From positions 124,001 to 188,000 of the forward strand of contig NZ_CP177163.1 in NCBI RefSeq assembly GCF_046736075.1: a DNA stretch of 64,000 bases. Direction: 5' to 3'. The notes beneath the pieces were generated by a model. The model did no database searches, was not told where the DNA came from, and worked only from the letters and a program-made list of their open reading frames with translations. Within the stretch, counting starts at the first letter, position 1. Each line of letters starts with the position of its first letter. This document shows positions 57,493-64,000 of this stretch, piece by piece. This DNA is from Stenotrophomonas sp046736075. Lineage in GTDB: Bacteria; Pseudomonadota; Gammaproteobacteria; Xanthomonadales; Xanthomonadaceae. The position numbers were made by a program, and so were the translations under genes.

Positions 57493-58341
57493 ATGGCCGC
57501 CACCTCCGCCCGCTCCCTGCCCGGTTCGTTGCTGCTGCTTCTGGTGGCAGGCTGCGCCTCCACGCCGGTCGCCGCGCCGCCGCCGCCGCCCACCCCGAAG
57601 GCCGTGCCGGAGATCCGCCCCGGCATCCCGGCCGGTTACCTCGGCCGCGCCTTGCCCGACAGCCTGGCGCTGCTGCCGCCGCCGCCGGCCAAGGGGTCGC
57701 CGGGATTTGCCCGTGACCAGGCGGTCAGCCGCGCGTCGCAGACGCTGCGCCGTACGCCCCGCTACGCGCTCGCCAGCGCCGATGCCGACCTGCGTTTCCC
57801 GCATATCGCCAGCGCCTTCGCCTGCGCGCTCGGCGTACCGATCAGCCAGCAGGACACGCCGCGCCTGTACCTGCTGCTGCAGCGCAGCCTGGTCGATGCC
57901 GGGCTGGCCACCTATGCGGCCAAGGACCACTACAAGCGCACGCGCCCATTCGTGTACTACAAGGAGGCTACCTGCGCACCGGCCGACGAAGCGCAGTTGC
58001 GCGGCGACGGTTCCTATCCGTCCGGGCACACCGCGATCGGCTGGACCTGGGCGCTGCTGCTGACCGAGCTCAGTCCCGGCCAGGCTGACGCCCTGCTCGC
58101 GCGGGGCCGTGCATTCGGCGAGAACCGGCTGATCTGCAACGCGCATTGGCAGAGTGACATCCTGCAGGGCCGTGCGGTGGCCGCCGGTGCCGTGGCCACC
58201 CTGCATGCCAACGCCGACTTCCTTGCGGACATGAGTGCCGCGCGTGCCGAAATCGCCAGCCTGCGCGGCAGCAGCGAAACCCCGACCGGATGCGATGCCG
58301 AAGCCACCGCGTTGGCGGTGAAGATCCCCGGCGTGGAGTGA
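57493..58341 (+). CDS. Class A non-specific acid phosphatase (PAP2 superfamily) lipoprotein
   Basis: 282 residues, ATG with AAGGAGA upstream. A lipobox ('LLLLVAGCAS') and a Pro-rich linker precede the PAP2 domain. All three phosphatase motifs are intact: K-x6-RP ('KDHYKRTRP'), PSGH ('GSYPSGHT') and R-x5-H-x3-D ('NRLICNAHWQSD'). It would hydrolyse phosphomonoesters in the periplasm as a PhoN/PhoC-type enzyme. The site D palindrome lies 77 bases upstream. Confidence 0.94.
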   Translation: MAATSARSLPGSLLLLLVAGCASTPVAAPPPPPTPKAVPEIRPGIPAGYLGRALPDSLALLPPPPAKGSPGFARDQAVSRASQTLRRTPRYALASADADLRFPHIASAFACALGVPISQQDTPRLYLLLQRSLVDAGLATYAAKDHYKRTRPFVYYKEATCAPADEAQLRGDGSYPSGHTAIGWTWALLLTELSPGQADALLARGRAFGENRLICNAHWQSDILQGRAVAAGAVATLHANADFLADMSAARAEIASLRGSSETPTGCDAEATALAVKIPGVE

Positions 58342-58440
58342 GCCGCTGCTGCACCGCTGCTTTCCATTCCTGCAGGGCTGCGCGGCGCAGGCGGCCCATG
58401 CGATGCTGGGCGCTACTCCCGATACTGGATGGCTCCCGCG

Positions 58441-58833
58441 ATGGCACAGGTGCAGATCGTTTCCGACGGCCCCAACTACCGCCACCAGATCCGCAGCGGC
58501 GAGCATGCACTGATTGCCGATGAGCCGGCCACGTTGGGCGGCCAGGGTGCCGGCCTGGCCCCGTTCGACCTGTACCTGGCCTCGCTGTCGGCCTGCACCG
58601 CGATCACCCTGCGCATGTATGCCGAGAAGAAGGGCTGGGAGCTGGGCGAGTTCCGTGCCGAACTGAGCTCGCGCCGCGACGCGGCCGACCGGCTCGTGGT
58701 GCACCGCGTACTGCACGCCAGCGCCGCATTGACCGATGCGCAGTGGGCTCGGCTGCTGGAGGTCGTCGAAAAGACCCCGGTCACGAAAGTGATGCGCGAA
58801 GGCGCCACCATCACCAGCGAACGCGGCGTCTGA
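58441..58833 (+). CDS. OsmC/Ohr-family protein
   Basis: 130 residues from the ATG at 58441 (58429 adds four residues). The fold pattern 'LAPFDLYLASLSACTAITLRMYAEKKGWELGEF' contains the second catalytic cysteine. The usual first cysteine position falls in 'HALIADEPATLGGQGAG', where none is present, so it is an OsmC-like protein with one cysteine rather than a typical Ohr peroxidase. It probably acts on organic hydroperoxides or another thiol-linked substrate in the cytoplasm. Confidence 0.85.
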   Translation: MAQVQIVSDGPNYRHQIRSGEHALIADEPATLGGQGAGLAPFDLYLASLSACTAITLRMYAEKKGWELGEFRAELSSRRDAADRLVVHRVLHASAALTDAQWARLLEVVEKTPVTKVMREGATITSERGV

Positions 58834-59009
58834 CGCCCCGGCGTGGCGGAGAAGAATGGCCCGGCACGCCGCTCCCAGATCGATGACGGGGGAGACATCT
58901 CGCTGTGAAAGCGGCGGGCCGGGACAAGGGGGTGCGGCACGGCGTGCTCGGGCAGGCCGGGACGCGGAAGGAAGGGAGCGGAACGTGTCTGCGTGGTGGG
59001 CCAGCGCGG

Positions 59010-59867
59010 TCAGCGCGGTGTGGCCATCCCCGACAGCTCCACGCGGCGGTTCGGCGCCAGGCAGGCGATCAGGGCCTTGCGCCCTGCCGAATCGCACTGC
59101 ACCAGCGGGTTGGCCTTGCCACGGCCTTCGGCCATGATCGCCGCCGCCGGCACGCCCCCCTGCACCAGCGCATCCCGGACGGCCTGCGCCCGGCGTTGCG
59201 AGAGATCGAGGTTGTAGGCATCGGCGCCGATGCGGTCGGTGTACCCCAGCACCTGGATGGTCTGCACCTGGCTGGCGCTGCGCACCTGCGCCAGTACGCC
59301 CTCGATGCTGCGGCGCCCTTCGGCGGTGAGCACCGCGCTGTCGAAGGCGAACAGCGCATCGGCCGACAACCGCAGCGGTTCGGTCGGCATCACGACCGGG
59401 GCCGGCGGCGGCGGCGGCGGTGCCGGCGGCTGCAGGACCGCCGCGCAGGCAGCCGGCTTCCAATGGCTGTCCTGGGCGATGCCCTTGTTGTCGAAGGTGA
59501 CCATGAACTGGCAGGTGAAGTAGTCACCGCCGGGCGTGCTGCGGAAATTGAACAGGTAGTTCCATTCGCGCACCCCCCACATGCCCTCGCCGAAATGCGG
59601 CGTACCCAGCAGGCTGTAGAGCTGGCGCTTGCTCATGCCGCGCGCGAACAGGCGCAGGCTGTCGATGTCGACGAACAGCCCTTCCTTCAACGTGGCCTTC
59701 CGCGGGTCCGGGAACGCGGGGGCATCGGCCGCTGCGCTACCGGCCTCCTGCGTGCCGGGACCGTCGGCCTTGCGCCCGTGGCTGGCGCAGGCACTGAACA
59801 GCAGGACCGCCAGCCCCAGCGACAGCGAGCGCAGCAGCGGTGACATGGATGTGGATGATGTGGACAT
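59010..59867 (-). CDS. TpgA-like lipoprotein: BamE-type domain plus OmpA peptidoglycan-binding domain
   Basis: 285 residues from the ATG at 59867. The lipobox ends at C27 ('AVLLFSAC'). A SmpA/OmlA (BamE-like) domain spans about 60-140 ('FARGMSKRQLYSLLGTPHFGEGMWGVREWNYLFNF' region), then a proline linker, then an OmpA_C domain (about 165-285) with 'LGYTDRIGADAYNLDLSQRRAQAV' and a terminal 'APNRRVEL'. This combination matches TpgA of Acinetobacter, which anchors the trimeric autotransporter AtaA to peptidoglycan. It lies 68 bases downstream of such an autotransporter. Confidence 0.9.
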   Translation of the reverse strand: MSTSSTSMSPLLRSLSLGLAVLLFSACASHGRKADGPGTQEAGSAAADAPAFPDPRKATLKEGLFVDIDSLRLFARGMSKRQLYSLLGTPHFGEGMWGVREWNYLFNFRSTPGGDYFTCQFMVTFDNKGIAQDSHWKPAACAAVLQPPAPPPPPPAPVVMPTEPLRLSADALFAFDSAVLTAEGRRSIEGVLAQVRSASQVQTIQVLGYTDRIGADAYNLDLSQRRAQAVRDALVQGGVPAAAIMAEGRGKANPLVQCDSAGRKALIACLAPNRRVELSGMATPR

Positions 59868-59906
59868 GCGATCCCCCTGGATACGTGTAGGTAGCCACCC
59901 CCTGAA

Positions 59907-59926
59907 GCGCCGGCAGGTGCCGGCGC
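59907..59926. repeat. Hairpin between the autotransporter and the TpgA-like gene
   Basis: GCGCCGGCA-GG-TGCCGGCGC is a perfect 9+9 inverted repeat 10 bases after the autotransporter stop. With no T-run it is more likely a processing or attenuation element than a full terminator, which would let a fraction of transcripts reach the lipoprotein gene. Confidence 0.45.
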
Positions 59927-59935
59927 CCGCGGCGA

Positions 59936-62900
59936 TCACCACTGGATGCCGGCGCCCACGGCAACACCGCCGTCGCCGCGACTGTTGGTCGACCCGCTGA
60001 ACTTGTAGATCCAGCGGCCACCTTCGGAGACACCGGAGATGCCCACCGCCACCCCGGATTCCCCGTTGAAACTGCCGGCGGCCAGCGAGGCCATGCTGCG
60101 TCCGGCCTCGTAGGGCTGCGGCAGCGCCGCCACCGCCATCGCCGAAGCGACGCCGGCCGAGGCGCGGTTGTCGGTCTTCTGCAGGTTGCGGTCGAAGGAA
60201 TCCATGCGCTGGTCGGTGTACGCCTTGGACCAGTCGAGCGTCTGGCTCAGCCCCGAGCGCAGCTGGTCCACGTTGACCGCATCGGTACCGGCGGTGCCGG
60301 CGGCAACGTTGCGCACCGTGGTCGGGCCGGTGGCGGTGCTGCCCAGGGTCACGCTGTTGAGGTTGGTGGTGCCGTTGACGTTGGTGTCGTAGCGCAGCGT
60401 GCCCTGCTGCGATGCCTGCAGCTGGCGCACGTTGACCGCGTCGGTGGCCTGGCTGCCATCGGCAACGTTGGCGATCTGCCGTTCCGCACCCACGCTGCCC
60501 ACCGACACCGTATTGGCGCGGTTGGCCACCGAACCGGCCCCGAGCGCCACCGAATTGTCGGCCTGTGCGCTGGCCCCGTTGCCCAGCGCGGTGGCGCTGC
60601 TGCCCGCGGCCGTGGCACCGGCGCCGCCGGCGGCGGCATTGGCGCCGGTGGCCGACGGCTGCGCCAGCCCCTGGGTGTTGTTGACCTGGAACATTCCCGA
60701 CGTGCCGTTGTTGATGTTGGTGATCTGCGTGTCGGTGTAGGCCTTGGACTGGTCGATGGCGTAGTTCACGCCGTTCTGCAGCTGGCCCACGTTCACCGCG
60801 TCGTAGCGCTCCGAGCCGTCGGCCACGTGGGTGACCTTGCGCTCGGCGCCGCTGCTGCCCACCGCCACTTCGCCAACCGAACTGCTGCCACCGGCTGCCC
60901 CGTAGGCACCGGTATAGCCGCTCTGCGCCCCCACGCTGGCCACCGAGCCGCTGCCCAGGGCGATGCTGTTGTCTGCGCTGGCGCTGGCGCCATCGCCCAC
61001 GGCCACGCTGCCCGCACCGCCGGCGCTGGCCAGCGGGCCGATCGCCACGCTGTTGGCGCCGCTGGCGGCGGCACCGCGCTTGAGCGAGTTGACCTGCACA
61101 TACGGACTGCCGGCACCGGGCTGGATCTGGTCGATGCGCGTGTTGAGCGTGGTCAGCGACGCGTCCACCGCTGCGAAGGCCACTGTGACGTTGCTGTAGT
61201 CGTTGCTGACCACGCTGCCATCGGTGGAGATCGTGGAGATGCGGAAGGTCGGCGCGGTCCAGATGCCGGTGTTGCCATCGAAGTTGGTGGTGCCGCCGAA
61301 GTAGCCGACCAGCGCGTTGTTGGTCTGGAACAGCTGGTTGCCGGTCACCGCCGCCCGGCTGCCGGCCAGCACGCTGCCATCGGCCAGGTTGCCCAGGCCC
61401 ACCGCAGCACCGGTGCCGTCACCGGCCAGGGTGATCTGGTTGGTCGCATTGCCGGAGGCGTCCACGTCGTACTTGACCGCCAGCTTGTCGATCGTGTCGG
61501 TCTGGTCGGCCACGTTCGCCAGCGATTGGCTGACCGCGTCGAAGGCACTGCCGACGTTGTCGTACGTGCCCGGGGTCACCTGCCCATCGGTAGCGACCTG
61601 GTTGATGGTGTAGGTCGGGGCGGTCAGCACGCCGTTGGCATCCACTGCGGCGCCGCCGCCGAGGTGGGTGGCCACGGTCTGGTTGGCCGCGAACAGCTGG
61701 GCACCGTTGATCGCTTCGGTGCTGAGCGCGCCGATCGCACCGGCGCCGATGTTGCGCAGCGTGGTCGGCCCGGTGCCGTTGCCGAGCGTGGCGCTGGCGA
61801 AGTTGAGGCTGCCGTCCGGATTCGCGTCATAGCGCAGCGCCCCCTGTTCGGACGCCTGCAGCTGCCCGAGGTTGACCGCGTCGGTGGCCTGCGTACCGGC
61901 GGCGACATTCACCACCTGGCGCTCGCTGCCCGCCGCACCCACCGAGACCGTGCCGCTGCGGTCGGCGACCGCGCCGGCACCCACCGCGATCGCGTTGGCG
62001 GCCGTTGCGGAGGCGCCCATGCCCACCGCGATGCTGTCCACACCGGCGGCCGCGGCATCGCTGCCGGTCGAATTGACTTTCAGGTAGCGGCTGCCGGCGC
62101 CGTTGCGGATGTCGGTGATCTGCGTGTTGAGGTTGACCAGCGAACCGTCCACCGCCGAGAACGCGTCCGTGGCGTTGTCGTAGACGCCCTGGGCGATCGC
62201 ACCGGTGCTGGACACCGTGCTGATCTGGAAGCTCGGCGCGGTCCAGGTGCCGGTAGCCGGGTCATAGGCGGTGAGGCCGCCGAAATAGTCCACGATCGCC
62301 GTGTTGGTGCCGAACAGCTGGCCGCCGTTCACGGCCTCGGTGCTGCCCGCCGCGACCGTGCCGTTGGCGAGGTTGCCGAGCGTGGTGGTGCCGGTGCCGG
62401 CGCCGAGCGTGATCCGCCGGTAGTTGGCATTGCCGGCGCCATCGTCGTCGTAGGTCACCGCGAATGCGCCGACCGCATCGATCTGCGAGATCGCGCCCTG
62501 CAGCTGCGCGACGTTGACCGCATCATTGGCCGCGCTGCCTGCGGCAAGGTTGGTGATCTGCCGCTCGCCACCGGCAAAGCCCACCGACACCTCACCGGCC
62601 GACACCTGTGCGGTAGTCAGGCCATAGGCGTTGTAGCTGGCCTGCGCGCCACGGTTGGCGGCCGAGCGGTAGCCCAGCGCCACGCTGTTGGCCTGGCTGG
62701 AGGTCGCCTCCGCACCCAGGATGGTCTGGCCGTTGGCAGTGCCGCGGGCACTGTCGCCGACCACCACCGAATGCCCCATCCGTGCAGCGTAATCCGCGGT
62801 GGGCACGCCGGTCGGATCGGTCGGATCGTTCAGGCCATTGCCCGGGAACGCGAGGTTGGCGTCCTGGCGCGGCAGCTCATGGCGTGCATTGGCACCGATC

Positions 62901-64000
62901 ACCACTTCCTTGGACCCGTTGGCGTACGCGCCATCGCCCATCAACACCTGGTAGTCCTGCGCTGCGTTGACGGCCCAGCAGTCCACGGTGGCGACCAGCA
63001 GGTTGACGCAGGTGTTGGACCACGCGGGCGAGCCGTCCGGCAGCAACAGGCCCAGCAGACCGTTGGGCTTGCCGTTGTTGATGTTGAAGATGTAGCTGTC
63101 GGAGGTGACGCCGCCGATCAGGGTCAGGTGCGAGGCACCGCCCGTGGACGCATTGCCCAGGCCATCCAGCAGCGTGCCGACCGGGGTCAGGTTGACCGTG
63201 GGAATGCCCAGCACATTGGTCACCGAGTAGGTCTGCATCACGTTGGCGCTGCTGACGGCCAGGTTGCCGTTGCGCACGTAGCCGTCACCACCGAGCAGAC
63301 CCTGTGCGGTCGGCCCGACCAGCTGCGACAGCGAGCCCACCAGCCCGCCGGTACCGATCACCAGGCCGGCGTTCGGATCGGCGGCCACCGGCCCTTTCGG
63401 GCTGCCCGGCGGCAGCGAGGTCGGGGCCGGCAGGATCGTACCCACCACCGGCTCGAGAATGCCGCCGACCGTGTTGCCCACGCCGCCCAGCAGATCGCCG
63501 ACGGTGCCGCCGACGCCGTTGAGCACCCCGCCCACGGTGTTGCCCACGCCATTGAGCAGATCGCCCACGCCGCCGAGCAGGCCGGTCGGTGCGAGCGTCA
63601 TCGAACTGGTCTGGCGTGCGGCCGCGGAGGCGTCCACCAGTTTGGGATTGCGGTCGGCCGCATCCACCACATGGCCCAGTGCATCCACCTTGACGCCACC
63701 GGCGACGCTGGTGGCCAGCGAGGCCGCCACCGTATCGTGTGCGGCGGCGTCCACCTGGGCCAACGCCTCGACGTCGGCCTTCAGGTCGGCGTCGACGTTG
63801 GCTGCCGGCGTCGTCGCGGTGACGGACGCATCGGCCTTGAGCGCGCCGGCGATACGGGCCGCGTCCGGACGTGGTGCCAGGGCGGCGGCGGCATTGGCCT
63901 GCACGTCAACCTGCGCATGGGTGGCCGCGACCGTGCCTGCCGCCGCCTGCACGTTGGCGGCCGCATCGGCGTGTACGGCAAGGCCCTGCGGCGACATCGA
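59936..64000 (-). CDS. Trimeric autotransporter adhesin (YadA/AtaA-like), C-terminal part
   Basis: At least 1354 residues; the frame is still open at the right edge and no signal peptide is seen, so the N-terminus is missing. The start-proximal part is Ala/Asp-rich, then 'GGVGNTVGGVLNGVGGTVGDLLGGV' repeats, then YadA head repeats ('ANSVALGYRSAA', 'ADNSVALGAGSVA') alternating with neck motifs ('ATDAVNVRQLQ') and a coiled-coil stalk. The C-terminal YadA anchor 'GVASAMAVAALPQPYEAGRSM…VAVGAGIQW' forms the trimeric barrel. It is a surface adhesin likely involved in attachment and biofilm. Confidence 0.95.
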   Translation of the reverse strand, partial: SMSPQGLAVHADAAANVQAAAGTVAATHAQVDVQANAAAALAPRPDAARIAGALKADASVTATTPAANVDADLKADVEALAQVDAAAHDTVAASLATSVAGGVKVDALGHVVDAADRNPKLVDASAAARQTSSMTLAPTGLLGGVGDLLNGVGNTVGGVLNGVGGTVGDLLGGVGNTVGGILEPVVGTILPAPTSLPPGSPKGPVAADPNAGLVIGTGGLVGSLSQLVGPTAQGLLGGDGYVRNGNLAVSSANVMQTYSVTNVLGIPTVNLTPVGTLLDGLGNASTGGASHLTLIGGVTSDSYIFNINNGKPNGLLGLLLPDGSPAWSNTCVNLLVATVDCWAVNAAQDYQVLMGDGAYANGSKEVVIGANARHELPRQDANLAFPGNGLNDPTDPTGVPTADYAARMGHSVVVGDSARGTANGQTILGAEATSSQANSVALGYRSAANRGAQASYNAYGLTTAQVSAGEVSVGFAGGERQITNLAAGSAANDAVNVAQLQGAISQIDAVGAFAVTYDDDGAGNANYRRITLGAGTGTTTLGNLANGTVAAGSTEAVNGGQLFGTNTAIVDYFGGLTAYDPATGTWTAPSFQISTVSSTGAIAQGVYDNATDAFSAVDGSLVNLNTQITDIRNGAGSRYLKVNSTGSDAAAAGVDSIAVGMGASATAANAIAVGAGAVADRSGTVSVGAAGSERQVVNVAAGTQATDAVNLGQLQASEQGALRYDANPDGSLNFASATLGNGTGPTTLRNIGAGAIGALSTEAINGAQLFAANQTVATHLGGGAAVDANGVLTAPTYTINQVATDGQVTPGTYDNVGSAFDAVSQSLANVADQTDTIDKLAVKYDVDASGNATNQITLAGDGTGAAVGLGNLADGSVLAGSRAAVTGNQLFQTNNALVGYFGGTTNFDGNTGIWTAPTFRISTISTDGSVVSNDYSNVTVAFAAVDASLTTLNTRIDQIQPGAGSPYVQVNSLKRGAAASGANSVAIGPLASAGGAGSVAVGDGASASADNSIALGSGSVASVGAQSGYTGAYGAAGGSSSVGEVAVGSSGAERKVTHVADGSERYDAVNVGQLQNGVNYAIDQSKAYTDTQITNINNGTSGMFQVNNTQGLAQPSATGANAAAGGAGATAAGSSATALGNGASAQADNSVALGAGSVANRANTVSVGSVGAERQIANVADGSQATDAVNVRQLQASQQGTLRYDTNVNGTTNLNSVTLGSTATGPTTVRNVAAGTAGTDAVNVDQLRSGLSQTLDWSKAYTDQRMDSFDRNLQKTDNRASAGVASAMAVAALPQPYEAGRSMASLAAGSFNGESGVAVGISGVSEGGRWIYKFSGSTNSRGDGGVAVGAGIQW

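Noticed and set aside
59936..64000. Dense short repeats within the last gene
   Set aside because: They are in-frame YadA head, neck and stalk repeats of one adhesin, not a mobile or CRISPR element.

Overview
The window is high-GC gammaproteobacterial chromosome. Four short inverted repeats ending in GTAG (541-703) look like the REP elements of Stenotrophomonas, and the gene content (bo3 oxidase, TonB receptors with FecI/FecR, trimeric autotransporter) fits Stenotrophomonas or a close Xanthomonadaceae relative. I see no tRNA, rRNA, insertion sequence, prophage or CRISPR array. No intergenic stretch exceeds about 250 bases.

Layout: (1) 1-6.9 kb: the tail of a LysR regulator, an M14 peptidase, a methyltransferase behind a palindromic operator, a cupin/LysR divergon, two oxidoreductases and a TspO-like protein. 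(2) 7.1-8.4 kb: mntH with an MntR-like box on its promoter. (3) 8.4-15.7 kb, minus strand: a complete hemophilin-type heme acquisition locus with sigma factor, FecR, STN-bearing TonB receptor, secreted hemophilin and Slam exporter. (4) 15.8-18.6 kb: a MerR/methyltransferase divergon and a drug-efflux MFS. (5) 18.6-23.6 kb: cyoABCD followed by two copper chaperones, PCuAC and SCO. (6) 23.8-29.4 kb: a MocR regulator, a small-molecule kinase, then a TPP riboswitch controlling a TonB receptor and a PnuT-type transporter (thiamine uptake). (7) 29.5-32.8 kb: copA-cueR-copZ with two CueR boxes. (8) 33-36.8 kb: a berberine-bridge-type FAD oxidase and a DUF885 peptidase-like protein.

(9) 36.8-58.3 kb is the most unusual part. 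A DUF2092 gene plus a small low-complexity-linker gene occur twice, in opposite orientation, each next to an outer-membrane barrel gene. Between and around them lie DUF1254/DUF1214, SYLF, patatin/type Vd, D15-barrel and DUF4136 proteins, then an aerobic formylglycine-generating enzyme with its sulfatase, DUF202 and other membrane proteins, then two response regulators, an AraC regulator, a MASE1-type histidine kinase and an acid phosphatase. A shared palindrome, (C)AGTA-N4-TACT(G), occurs in three promoter regions of this block, with weaker copies at two more, suggesting one two-component regulon.

(10) 58.4-64 kb: an OsmC protein, a TpgA-like BamE/OmpA lipoprotein and the C-terminal 1.35 kilo-residues of a trimeric autotransporter adhesin whose start lies beyond the right edge.

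Start codons were chosen by eye from Shine-Dalgarno spacing, signal peptides and overlaps. Family names come from motif recognition, not from a database search.
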